A stretch of 64,000 nt of DNA from Caenorhabditis elegans (Eukaryota; Nematoda; Chromadorea; Rhabditida; Rhabditidae). The notes beneath the pieces were generated by a model, which was not told the origin of the DNA, made no database searches, and saw only the letters and a program-made list of their open reading frames with translations. The stretch is taken from contig NC_003280.10 in the NCBI RefSeq assembly GCF_000002985.6, positions 4,460,501 to 4,524,500 of the forward strand. The letters are read 5' to 3'. The position numbers were made by a program, and so were the translations under genes. How positions within the stretch are numbered: the first letter of the stretch is position 1; the number at the start of each line of letters is the position of its first letter. This document shows positions 1 through 11,102 of the stretch, piece after piece.

Positions 1-630
1 TTAACATTTTAAATGTTCAAATTCGCTCAACTTTCGATGAGAAAATGTTCTCAATTTTAATTTTAAATAATTCAAGCAATTTTTAAAAACACGTTGAGAA
101 CAATTTTAAGCTGTTTTGATAAGCTTCGTCTTCGAAATAATTCAATTTCATCGCAGGCAGACTACGGTAGATTACAAAATCTGTGATTTGTCATGCCGGT
201 GTTTACCCATTTTCGAAATTATCGTCTTTTCAGAACTTTTTCAATTTTAATTCTTTGAATTCGAATTCAAATGCAAAATCGATGCATTTTTATAGAAAAA
301 TTGATCTAAATATTAAATAGTTTGGCGATAATTTAATCTATTAAAATGTGAAAAATCGATATTTCACGGAATTTATTCCTATCAGATGTTTCAACGTTTG
401 TTTATAGAAATTAAAAATTATTGCAGTTTTTCGATTTCCCAATGCTTTTATACACTAAATATATTTAAAAGTGTGCTATGACCGAGAAAATTTCCCCGGC
501 CGTCAGGTCACTGCCTCCCTTCTCTCTTCCTCACTCGCTCTTGCCAAAAATGTTTACAAATAGAATTTTTCGTGATTTTTCATTCAAAAACCGTTTTTAA
601 AATTTTTTAAATTATAAAAAAGCTTTCAGA
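1..630. other. AT-rich upstream region of vps-18
   Basis: No gene is visible here. The stretch is AT-rich apart from a pyrimidine-rich segment near 500-545, which lies 90-130 bases before the start codon and could belong to the promoter. The last bases before the ATG (621-629, AGCTTTCAG) form a splice acceptor with no matching donor upstream, as expected for spliced-leader trans-splicing. Confidence 0.5.
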
Positions 631-3600
631 ATGATCAAAAACACTGCGAAAAACAAAAATGGAATTATTACTCGGGCAACTATCGACTTGAAAAAAGATT
701 TGAAGTGAGTTTTTCGATTTTTTTTTTTTTAACCCAATCATTTTCAGATTCGTAAAATTGACCGCCGTATCCAATTTGGCCGTTCAAAATGGAGAAATGC
801 TCGCGGCGGTCACTGAAAAGCTGCTCGTTCATTACAGCGAAGGCACTGGGGAGAGGCATCAAGGTTTTTTGTTAAAAATTAAAAATTATTAAAAATTAAA
901 AATTCAAATTTTTTTTCTCATTTTCAGAAATGTCACTTCCTCTCAACGGCCCTGATCACGTGGCATATATCCATCTTTCGCGTACCGGATTCCACGCAAT
1001 TGTATCATCAAAACTAGGCCATAACTTCTATATTCATCTGAAAAGCAACGCATTTCATCATTTAAAGAAACTTCGTTGCGTGGTGACTGCTGTTGGATGG
1101 AATCCGGATTATTCGAAAGAAACCGACACAACTGGACCGATCCTTCTCGGAACCGCTCAGGGATCAATAATTGAGCTGAACGTCGGAAGCACTGGAATGA
1201 TGACGACACTGAAAGAACTGACGTCACAAGTTGCTCAAATCGCCGAGCAACGGATCACAAGCGCCCCGTCACCGGCAGCAGCGATTACAGATATTCAACT
1301 ATTCCAGTTGGCGGATGATGATCCGAAAAATAAGAAATGGATGGTTATAATCGCTCAGATGGCTCGCCTGATCGTTCTGATCACAGATAACGAGCCGGCG
1401 CCAGTTGTAAAGCTCGGAGGATTCACGAGCTCTGCGTCTCTTCAAGCAGGCTTAATGAATCTTGCAACAGAACAAGCTCCTTCTACAACATTCCATTCAT
1501 TCTTCACATCACCAAATACTCTACAACACACGATAAGCTCTTCGAAATTCTCGGAAAAATTCAAAAATCACGGATTTTTGACGATGCACCCGACTATTGC
1601 AGAGCCAAAGAGATATGCGTGGCTTTCGCCGGATGGAATTTCGATTGGAAATGTTAATATTTATGCGGAGAGGATTCAAGATGTTTTAGTGGAAGAGTTC
1701 AATATTGAGTTCGTTTTTAGACTAAAAAGTAGCCTAAAAACACGGAATAAACCGGACTTTTCAACAAAAAACCTAAAAAAAATCATTTTCTAGAGAAAAT
1801 TTCAGTAAAAAATTCGCAAAAAAAGAAAAAAACTATAGATTTTTCAAATATTTGTTAATTTTAATGAGAAAAAAGTTATTAAAAATTCAATTTTTTCTTG
1901 AAAAAAATTGAAAAACGAAAAATATCCGATTTTTGTATATTTTCATTAAAAAATCCGACCTTTTTCGCTCATTTTTCTTCGTTTTTTAAACAATTTTTCA
2001 AAGTACGAATTTTAGTTTGTGAAATTTTTGAGAAAAATTTTTTTTGTCGGGCAAATTTGGAGTCTTCATTAGATTAAAAAATTAAGTAGAAATTCGAAAA
2101 AAAATTAAATTAATTTTTTTATTATTTTCCAGACACCGAAAATAGAAAAAAATAAATTCCCAGAAAAAAGAATAATTTATCTACAATCTCAAGTTTTACC
2201 AATTTTCCGTATTTTTTGAGATTTTTCAGTAGAATTAGGACTTTTTTCGAACGTAATTTGGCCTTTTTCGGCTATTTTGAAAGCAAAAAACTTATTTTAA
2301 AATTCAAAAAAAAACATTAATTTTCTAATTTTTCAGGCACCGCTTGATTGAAGGCCGCCTGGAACCTCCAACAGGAATCGCTTTGACCGATTACCACGTG
2401 CTTCTTGCCTACTCTTCCCGGGTACTTGCTCTGTCACTTCTTCCACCACATGACGTCATTTTCGAAGATCCTTGGAACCCGGAACTCGGTGGAGCATTGG
2501 GTTTTGTCAGTGATAATGTCGCTGAATTTGTATGGCTCTACACTCAAACCTTTGCAATGAAATATGGGACAAATGATGAGGCTCGATACATTTGGAAGAC
2601 TTACTTGGATAGAGGAGAATATCAAAAAGCACTACAAATTGCTAGAACTCGGGTTGCAATTGAACCGGATGCACTGGAAATGGTTTTGAGGAAGCAGGCG
2701 GATTTTTATATTCAGGAGAAAAAGTTCGATTTATTTAATTATTCTGGAAAATTTTTTTTTTGAAAAATTTCGATTTTCCAGAAAATCAAAAAAAAAATCG
2801 AAAAAAATTTTTTAAAGAAAATTAACAAAAAACTTTGAGAAATCCGAAGTTTTTGGCTATTTTTCTGGAAAATTAATTTTTTCTTTCAATAAATCGAAAA
2901 AAGTTAAATTATTGAATTTTTCGCCATTTTCAATTTTTTTGGCTCTTTTTTTTTAACAAAAAAGAGTAAAAAATTAGTATTTCGCTACCAATACGGAAAA
3001 ACAGCGAAAAGGCTTCTATTTTTTGGCAAAAATACTAGGTTTTTAATGAAAAAATAATTACAAAAAAATTGTGAAAAATCTTGTTTTTTAAGCTAAAAAG
3101 TAAGATTTGTGGCAAAAAGCTTCTCAAAAAATATTTAAAAAAATTTTTTTTCAAGAATAACTAGAAAAAACACATTTTGCAAAGAAAAAAAACCATTTTT
3201 CGAATAAAAAATGTTTGGATTTTTTAAAAGAAAAATAACAAAAAATTCGGCTGAAACATTTTTTTTAATCAGAAAAAGAACCATTTTTACCAACAAACTC
3301 CGGAAAAAAACGGGAGTAAACGATATTGAAATTTGAAAATAATTTCCTTTAATGAAAAAAATCAATTTTTCCCTTCCAGCCTTACCGCAGCTGTTTATAT
3401 GAGAAAAACATTTTTTTTGGGTTTTGACCAAAAAAAATTCGATTTTTTTCAAAAACAGAAAAAAAAAACAAAAAATTGTCTGCCTCCTCGAGAAGTACAC
3501 AAAACTAAATTTTCCCTTTCCAGCTTCACCGCGGCCGCCGAAATCCTTGCCCAATCGAGTGAACCGTTCGAAAGCGTAGTTCTAAAGTTCCTCACCAACT

Positions 3601-6600
3601 CCAGTGAACGAAAAATGGGCCTAAAAACCCTCCTAGACAAGAAGCTCGAGCGGCTCACCCGCCACGAGGATAAAATCCGACGGGATGCTCTGGTAATGTG
3701 GCTGCTCAATGTGCAATTGGAAGAGCTCGCCGAGATGCGACGACTCAAGAATAGCAATCCGGATCCCGCATTTGTGGAGAAACTTCGAGACACTACGGAT
3801 CATGTTCAGCGATATTTTATGCGAAAAAATGTGATTGAATCGATTCAAACGAATCGAGATGCGGTCTATCGGATGTGTGTAGCTCACGCGGATTTTGAAA
3901 TGCAACTTTTCTTTGCGAACGCTGTGAAGGATCTACGTACCGTCATTGATATTCTGATGCTCCGCGAGCAGTACTTTGAAGTGTTAGAAGTACTGAAAAA
4001 TCAGCGGATTTCTGAGTTGACGTACGAAATGTGCCCACTTCTTATAGAACATATACCGAAGCAGGTTATCGTGTATCTTATCCAGAATCAGGATCAGATT
4101 TCGCCGCAAAAGTTGACGCCGTGCTTGTCGCTTTGTGTAAAGAATATGGAAATGGCGATTCCTGCGATCAAATATTTGGAGGCACAATTTAAAGGAACAC
4201 AGACGGTTAGGACAATTGTTTTATTGCGAAACAAAATTTCAAATTTGACAAAAAAATCAAACATTAAAAAATTGGTTTAAGAATAAAAAATCAATTTTCT
4301 GGAAGTCGAAAATTTGAAAATGCTAAATTTTGTGGAAATTGGTATTTTGTTCCAAATTACCAAATTTTCAGAATAATTTTTAGTCAAATTCTTGTGCTTG
4401 TTTTTTTTGTTCAAAAAACAATTTTCAGAAAGTCAAATTTTTTTGAAAATAAATTACCGAAATTTCAGCCAAATTCAGAATTTTTTCGCAAAAGCCTATT
4501 TCTGAAAGTCAAAAAATTTTAAAAAGTTGGATTTTATTGAAAATCGGTATTTATTCCAAATTACCAAAAAAAAAAACAAAAAACAATTTTTTGTTCAAAA
4601 ACCTAATTTTCTGGAAGTCTATTTTTTTTTCGAAAAACCTGAATTTTGTTGAATTTTTGTAAAATTTCGGTTTTTTTTTTGAAAAAACTCATATTCTGTA
4701 CTTGAAAAAAACCAATTTTCTGCCAGCCGAAAATGGGATTTTTTTTTGTTCAAAAAATTTTTTCTGAAAGTCGAAAATTTGAAAAAGTTGGATTTTGTTG
4801 AAAATCTGTAAACATTTAATTTTTTTTTCGAAATAAGCAGTTTTTCGTATAAAACCAATTTTTCTGAAAGTCGAAAAATTGGATAGGCGTTGAAAATTGG
4901 TTGAAAATTTGCTAAACCTCGGTTTTTTTTTCGAAAAATTTTTTCAAAAAAAAAACGCATTTTTTTGTACATGAAAAACAGGTTTCTGACAGTCATAAAT
5001 GGAAAAAATCTGAATTTTATTGAAAATATTTTTAAAATTGAAAAATTCAGATTTCCCAAAATCCTCAAAATCTGGCAAATCTCCACAACATCTACATCCA
5101 TCTAATGGCAAAATTCCGGCGAGAAAAACTGCTCGGATATCTGGAATCGCATGGAACTATTCGCTCCGACCTCCCATATGAATTAGATTTTGCAATGAGA
5201 ACGTGTGAACAATTTAAAATTGAACCATGTGTTGTATATCTTTTTTGTGTTGCTGGAATGTTTGGTGATGCTGTAGAAAAAGCATTGGGATTTGATGTTG
5301 ATTTGGCCAAAAAATGTGCTCTAATGATGGAAGAAGCTGAAGCGAATTTCGCGTGGTTGGAGGGAATGGAGGATCCGGCAGCGACTAGTTATATCAGGCA
5401 GAAGTTGGATGAGAAGGCGAAGAAAGCCATTTGGTTGAAAATTGGTAAAATTTTGGTGTTTTTTTTCCCAAACTTTCAGCCAAATTTAACGCCGAAAATA
5501 TATTTTTTTAAGTCAAAAATTCGGAAAAGCTTCTTACTTTAAAGCTGCATTTTTTTGAAAATTTCAAAATGAAATCTCAGTCAAATTAAGCTTTTTACAA
5601 AAAAAATATTCAAGAAAAAATTCGGAAAAGCTTTCGTTTAAAAAAAAGGTTTTTCGAAAGTCAAAATTTCGGAAAAATTTCGAAAAATTATATTTTCTGG
5701 AAATTCAAAAATTCGGAGAAGCAGAATTTTTTTGAAAATTCATAATGAGATCTCTGCTAATTTAAGCTATTTCAGCAAAAATTAGCTATTTTCTGAAAAA
5801 AAATTCAAAAAATTATTTTTTTTTCTGGAAGGGAAAAATTCAAAAAATCTGATATTACCAAAAAAAGTGGTTTTTTCAAAAAAATAATTCTGACAGTCAA
5901 AAATTTGAAAAAAAATTGGATTTTGTTGAAAATCTGTAAAAATTTGGTTTTTTTGCAAATTACTAATCTTCAGAATAAGCGAAATTTTAGACAAATTCAA
6001 TTTTTTTAAGAAAAAATGTAAATTTTTTTTTTCAAAATAAAAAAAAAAATTCAGAAAAAATTAGCTTTTCGAAAGAAAAATTAAAAAAAAAAAAGAATAT
6101 TTCCTGGAAGTCAAAAATTCGAAAAATCTGAATTTTGTTACAAATTCTGGTTTGTATCCGAAAATACCACGAAAAAAGGCAAAAAATAAATTAAATATCA
6201 ATTAATTTTTGTGAGAAAAGTTGGCAGAATTAAAGATATTCAGTCCTTTTCCTTTTCTAAAATAAAAGTATTTTTCTAAAATTTCTAAAGCTTTCTAAAT
6301 TTTCAAATCAAACCCAATTTCAGGCCAGTATTACGTCACTCAAGAGAATAATGTCGACAAGTGCATCGAATTAATCAACGAATCGAATCATCTTCTGACA
6401 ATACAAGATCTTCTTCCAATTATTCCAAAATTCACTCGAGTTGGTGCTCTCAAACCGATTATCGTAGACTTTTTGAAACGAAACAAACAACGTCTCGAAA
6501 AACTGGAACGATCAATGAAAGAAGCCACTGAAATTGCTTCAGAAATCCGTGATAAACAAGAAAAACTGAAAAATCGAACGACAGTTGTGAAGCCGTCGGA

Positions 6601-7231
6601 TGTTTGCTCACATTGTGCTCGGCCAATTTCTGGAAGAGCTTTCAATGTTCACTCGTGCCGTCATTTTTTCCATCGAGAATGCCTTGAAATCGCTATGATT
6701 TCATTTTTATCGCAGGAAGAAGTTGAAAAAATGAAGACGCTGATAATTGATGAAGAACGAGTTTTAAGCCAAATGAAAGCAGAGCAGTTGGCTGGAAATC
6801 AGAAAGGATTTATCGAGAAACAGGAGAAATATCTGAAAATTGCGGCTTTTATCTCGAATATTGTTGGAGCAGAGTGCCCATTGTGTGGAAATATTGCCAT
6901 TTCGTATGTCTTTGCTCATTGCAACATGTTTTTTAAATTGAAAATTAGGGTCAAAATCACTTGATTTATCTGAAAATAACATTAATTTCTGTTGAAAAAT
7001 TCAAAAAAAAGTGCCCAAAAATGGCCTGAAAATCGCGATTTACTTTTTTGAATTTTTCAACTGAAATTAATGTTATTTTCCGACGAATCGTGTGATTTTG
7101 ACCCTAATTTTCAATAAAAAAATGTGTGGAAAAACTTTTATTTGCAGAACTTCTCAATTTTCAGACAAATCGACAAACAATTCCTGAGCGATGAAGAATT
7201 CGCGGCCGACCTCAACACCTGGCTTCTATAA
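631..7231 (+). CDS. vps-18: VPS18 homologue, HOPS/CORVET core subunit with RING
   Basis: Vps18 is a core subunit of the HOPS and CORVET tethering complexes, which drive late-endosome and lysosome fusion. I read eight coding exons: 631-704, 748-863, 928-1708, 2337-2723, 3524-4205, 5051-5444, 6324-6903 and 7165-7231. They give 1026 aa, close to the family's usual length. The N-terminal 440 residues match the Pep3/Vps18 beta-propeller region and the middle is clathrin-heavy-chain-repeat helix. The C-terminus is a RING-H2: CxxC at 906/909, the SCRHFFHREC segment, then CPLCG at 996-1000, with a long helical insert between the two halves as in other Vps18 proteins. All joins keep phase. An acceptor (TTTCAG, ending at 629) one base before the ATG suggests trans-splicing. 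Introns 5 and 6 are full of a degenerate periodic repeat. The exon 3 donor (GTTCGT at 1709) is the weakest join. Confidence 0.93.
4281..6300 (+). repeat. Degenerate periodic repeat in vps-18 introns 5 and 6
   Basis: A core resembling TTTTCTGAAAGTCGAAAA followed by GGATTTTGTTGAAAATC recurs about a dozen times, for example near 4296, 4500, 4608, 4765, 4858, 4981, 5650, 5693, 5820, 5888 and 6104. Spacing is roughly 70-150 bases. It fills both introns on either side of exon 6 (5051-5444) but does not enter the exon. Confidence 0.6.
6938..7114. repeat. Foldback (inverted repeat) in last vps-18 intron
   Basis: The left arm starts ATTGAAAATTAGGGTCAAAA and its reverse complement ends near 7114. The arms run through CACTTGATTTATCTG and AACATTAATTTCTGTTGAAA. 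Similar openings occur in the foldback at 10842 and in a single arm at 33555, so this is a dispersed element. Confidence 0.7.
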
Positions 7232-7378
7232 TTTTTTTTTCAATTTTACTATTATTCTGTAAAAAGCTTAAAATTTTAATTTTTTATTTATTTATTGTAT
7301 CCCAAAGATTACTTCGCGGGTCATTTTTGTAAAATTTAAATATTTATATTCTATGATTTTTAGACAAAAAGTGCCTTG

Positions 7379-7384
7379 AATAAA
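7379..7384 (+). terminator. Poly(A) signal of vps-18
   Basis: AATAAA lies 148 bases after the vps-18 stop codon and just before the palindromic repeat that begins at 7457. It is the only canonical signal in that 3' region. Confidence 0.6.
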
Positions 7385-7456
7385 ATTTATTAAATATTTA
7401 AAGTTTTTTCATGTTTTTCAAGGTAAAGCTTCGCCTGAAAATACTATTATAGAGAC

Positions 7457-7646
7457 AGGAAAACGCTCTCCACGGCCAACTGCACACGCTCCGCCCTCAA
7501 ACAATGGGTCTCGTTAGGCAAACATTTTTCGTCGTTTTTTTTTTTGAAAAAGTTTGAATTTACTACGTTTTTTTTCCACCAAATACCTAGCGAGACCCAC
7601 GATTCAGGGGCGTAGCGTGTTCAATTGGCCGTGGAGCGCGTTTTCG
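7457..7646. repeat. Palindromic repeat between vps-18 and the methyltransferase gene
   Basis: The left end (AAAACGCTCTCCACGGCCAA) is the near-perfect reverse complement of the right end (TTGGCCGTGGAGCGCGTTTT). Inner parts include a GGGTCTCGTTAGG segment and its complement. The same family recurs in hlh-1 intron 4 (61279-61396). Its right end lies only 24 bases before the start codon at 7670, so it must form part of the leader or promoter of that gene. Confidence 0.75.
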
Positions 7647-7669
7647 TGCAAATCATTTTTCGATGCAGA

Positions 7670-10448
7670 ATGAGTGGTTCAGCTCAAAATCACTGGAAAC
7701 ACGCCTGGCCTTGTGCTCAAGTTTTCAGCGATTTTCTGTGCAGTAACCAGGAACTAATCGAAGACAAGCTTGTTCTCGAAATTGGAGCCGGAGCCACCGG
7801 TGTCTGTGGGCTCACCACTGCGAAGCTGGGAGCAGCGAACGTTTGGATGACGGATCATCCTAAATTAGAGGCTGTAGGTTTTTGAAAAATTCGAAATTCG
7901 ATAATTTTTGCATTTTTCAGGCCCTGGAAACTCTTCAACGAAATATTGAAGCCAATGGAGTAGCTGAAAAGTGTATTGTAACGGTATGCGGTCTCGCCAC
8001 GAGAATTTTTGCTTAACACAAACAGGTGTGCGCCTTTAAAAAGTACTGTAACTCTAAACTTTTGTTGCTGCAGAATTTTCATTGATTTTTCATCGTTTTT
8101 TGTTGAAAAAAATAATGTGTTTTTCACGAAAAAACTATGAAAAATCAATAAAAAATTAACAGCAACGAAAGTTTGAAGTTACAGTACTCTTTAAAGGCGC
8201 ACGTGGCAGGACCGCATACTGTTTTCTTGCCGCAAAATTTCGCGAAATGGAACTCCAAGAATTAAGAATTCGACATTTACGGAAAAAATTGGGAAAATGC
8301 GTATTACGCAACATACTTGACGTGCAAAATATCTCGTAGCGAAAACTACAGTAACTCTTTAAATGGGTACTGTAACGCTTGTGTCGATTTACGGGCGTAG
8401 TCCGTAAATCGGCACAAGTGCTACAGTAGTCATGAAAGGAGTTACTGTAGTTTTTCTCTACGAGATATTTTGCGCGTCAAATATGCTGTGCAATACGAAT
8501 TCTTAGAAATTTGTACAAAATTTTGTGTTACAGTAATATATATACGCATTTAAATCGAAAAAACCAACAAAAAACACATTTAGGGTCTCGACTGGGAATC
8601 GCGTGCTTCAGTGTCCGCCGTTTGCGATCAAATCGGTGATCGTCATCTCGATGTGATCATCGCATCGGACGTATTCTTCGATCCGTCCACGTTTTGCCCG
8701 CTAATCGACACTTTTGCCCAATTGTTGATAAAATTCGAACATGCCACTATTTGGTTTGCCTACCAACTGAGAGAGTGAGTAATGACCGGCGGAGAGACGC
8801 AAACAGTTAGGCAAAGAAGTGTTGCGCGTGGAGAAAAATATTTTCTAGTCTCTGTGTGTGAATGCCCGCATAATTGTTGAAAAGTGCATTTTCTTTCAAA
8901 TTTTTTTCCCAAAGGTTCATAAAATTATTTTAAAAAATTATACATTTTCAGTGATAATTGGACCTGCGCCCCATATCTATCAAAATATCCATTTCTACGT
9001 GCAACTTTGGAAAGAAGAATAGAGACGGAAAAAGAAACAATTGATATTTTTAAAATGACAAGGTATTTATTAGGAATTCGGCTCAAAAATTACGGTACCC
9101 GGTCTCGACGCGACAATTTTTGTTCAATGCTAGCAGGTGTGCGCCTTTAAAGAGTACTGTAATTTCACCTTTCATCGATTTTTCATAGTTTTCCAATTAA
9201 AAAACACTAATCTTAACAAATTGTGAGAAAAAATATAAAAAATCGATAAAAATTCCGCAACTACAGAAATTCAGAATTACAGTACTCTTTAAAGGTGCAC
9301 ACTCGTTTTTATTAACCGAAAATTGTCGTGTTGAGACCGGATACCGTACTTTTCGGAAAAGTTCGCAAAATCTTGCGTCTCAGTAATAAATTTTAATTTT
9401 TTCCAGAGAATCACTTGGGCTTTATGCTGGAATTGAAGGAGGCGCTACTGGCTCCAAATTAGTGATTATCGACGCAGACACTAATCAGAGATACACTTCA
9501 TCGACAGAAGGAACCAATTTCTTTTTGACGGATCACACGATCGTTTGCAAACGAATAGCTGATTGGATTCTGGAAGTTTTCGAGAAGGAGAAGCTGGACA
9601 TTAAGAATCTCAAGGCTCTCGGTCTAGGGCTTTCTGGTGCCGAAGATGAGGAATTTAACAAGAAATTCGTTGATTACTTCCGTCAGAATCATGGAAATGT
9701 CACGGAAAACTTCTACTTGACTTCCGACGCTGTGATGACTCTTTTGGCCAATTTTCCAGGAGAGGAAAATGGGATTGTACTGATTGCTGGGACCGGATCT
9801 TCGTGTCGACTAAAAATTCGTGACGGATCTGTAAAAGGAGCCGGCGGCTGGGGACATCAAATTGGAGACGGAGGAAGTGCATTTTGGATCGCTCGAACTG
9901 CGATCCAGATGCTTTTCGACGCGGAAGACGGGTTCGAGGAGAACTTTAATACTGATGTTATCAAACAGCTGCTCTTCAAACACTATAATATTACTGATAA
10001 AACTAGAATGCTCGACTATTTGTACTCTAAATTTGAGAAGCATAAAATTGCCGATTTTACAGTTTCTCTCGCGGAACGAACTGACGATGCGGCTGTGGCA
10101 GAAGCTTTCAGAAGAGCTGGAGATGTTCTCGGAAAACATGTGAGAACTGTGGCAAAGTATCTCACCAATGTAATCAAATTTAAAATTTTTAAAACATTAA
10201 TTCTGAATTTTCAGGAAGATCGAAAAGTTCTCAGCATTGTCCAGATCGGAGGAGTCTTTCAATCATGGGATGCTCTCCAACAAGGATTTGTGGCTTCTTT
10301 GAGTGGATCTGGAATCGAGAAAATCGTAATGTACGAGCCATCTGATTCACCTGCGGTTGGCGCAGCTGTGCTCGCTGCGAAGGAGCGGAACGAGATTTTC
10401 TTGCAGCAGAATGTAGAGAAAAAGATGCTGAGGGAGATTAATTTGTAG
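7670..10448 (+). CDS. METTL23-like methyltransferase fused in frame to N-acetylglucosamine kinase
   Basis: Six exons keep phase throughout: 7670-7873, 7921-7983, 8584-8774, 8952-9062, 9407-10169 and 10215-10448 (521 aa). Residues 1-190 match METTL23-type class I methyltransferases: a WP motif at 13-14, the SAM-binding LEIGAGATG at 36-44, an acidic TDHP at 61-64 and ASDVFF at 116-121. Residues 191-521 match N-acetylglucosamine kinase (GlcNAc salvage): GIEGG at 198-202, SGAED at 266-270, the catalytic-type Asp at 297, GTGS at 318-321 and WGHQIGDGG near 338. The start was chosen because a GCAG acceptor ends at 7668, one base before the preceding A. The kinase exon has no usable Met of its own. 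The nearest, in exon 4 (9055), would give a stand-alone kinase beginning MTRESLGLYAG. The product may therefore be one fusion protein, or two proteins from overlapping transcripts. The last strand expected in METTL23 is missing. Confidence 0.8.
7981..8222. repeat. Palindromic repeat, GGTCTCG/CGCCTTTAAAG family
   Basis: The left end ACGGTATGCGGTCTCGCCAC pairs with the right end GTGGCAGGACCGCATACTGT, and both arms contain GCGCCTTTAAA and AGTACTGTAA. The element sits in intron 2 of the fused methyltransferase-kinase gene, and its first bases contain the GT used as splice donor at 7984. Related copies are at 9091, 13507 and 14882. Confidence 0.75.
8293..8504. repeat. Palindromic repeat, ATGCGTATT/CTCGTAGCGAAAAC family
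   Basis: The arms run from AATGCGTATTACGCAACATA to the complementary TATGCTGTGCAATACGAATT, through CAAAATATCTCGTAG and CTACAGTAACTC. The centre has complementary halves around TGTCGATTTACGGGC. The same element, a different copy, occupies hlh-1 intron 5 (61571-61787). Confidence 0.75.
9091..9350. repeat. Palindromic repeat, GGTCTCG/CGCCTTTAAAG family
   Basis: The ends TACGGTACCCGGTCTCGACG and CGTGTTGAGACCGGATACCG are near-complementary, with TGCGCCTTTAAAGAGTACTG in the left arm and its complement in the right. It fills most of the intron between the methyltransferase and kinase halves (9063-9406). Confidence 0.75.
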
Positions 10449-10509
10449 CTAAATTTCGGATTTAACTTTGTTATATCAAATTTGTACATTTTTAATTATA
10501 TATTTCATG

Positions 10510-10515
10510 AATAAA
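10510..10515 (+). terminator. Poly(A) signal of the methyltransferase-kinase gene
   Basis: AATAAA lies 62 bases after the stop codon, with a second copy about 20 bases further on. Confidence 0.65.
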
Positions 10516-10841
10516 TTTTTATAAATCAATAAAGAAAAAAACTTCAAAAAACTGCGCACCAGTTTGCCAATCAAACTCCGCCCACTTTTCTGCGCACATC
10601 GCCAGAATTTTGCATTTTTGAATTATTTTATTGGTTTTTTGTAGATCAGGCGGGTTTTGTCAGAATTAAAGCAGAATTTTTGCAAAATAAAATGCGGGAA
10701 ATATTCTAGCATTCAAATTTGATCTATTTTCCCTCGCTGCAGCGCTAAAAATTGGTTTTCCGAGGCGTTTTCCACTCAGATTTGCTTTTTATCCAATTCA
10801 GGGGTTTTTACGGCGTTTCGACAAAATGATCTATTGCACCA

Positions 10842-10980
10842 CTTGATTTAACTGATAATATCATTTATTCCAGCTGAAACATTCGGAGAAATGCTCAAAA
10901 ATGGTCTGGAAGTTGCAAATTATCAATTTTGAGCATTTTCCAAGTGTTTCAACTGGAATAAATGGTATTTTCAGATAATT
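10842..10980. repeat. Foldback element between the two NAGK-like genes
   Basis: The left arm CTGATAATATCATTTATTCC and the GAAATGCTCAAAA segment are mirrored by TTTTGAGCATTTTC and GGAATAAATGGTATTTTCAG. It opens with the same CACTTGATTTA sequence as the foldback in the last vps-18 intron. The rest of 10449-11102 shows no gene. Confidence 0.7.
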
Positions 10981-11102
10981 TTTAGTTGAAAATGTTGGGT
11001 TATTTTGCAGAATTGTCGAATATAATCGCTGTTAAATTAGTTTTCGTTTTTTTCATAGTTTTCTAAATATAACATTATTCGTTCGATTTTTCAGTTCCAA
11101 CG

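Noticed and set aside
4619..5101. Minus-strand open frame of 160 codons in vps-18 intron 5
   Set aside because: It is a by-product of the periodic repeat (Phe/Lys/Asn-rich), antisense to a well-supported gene, with no start context.
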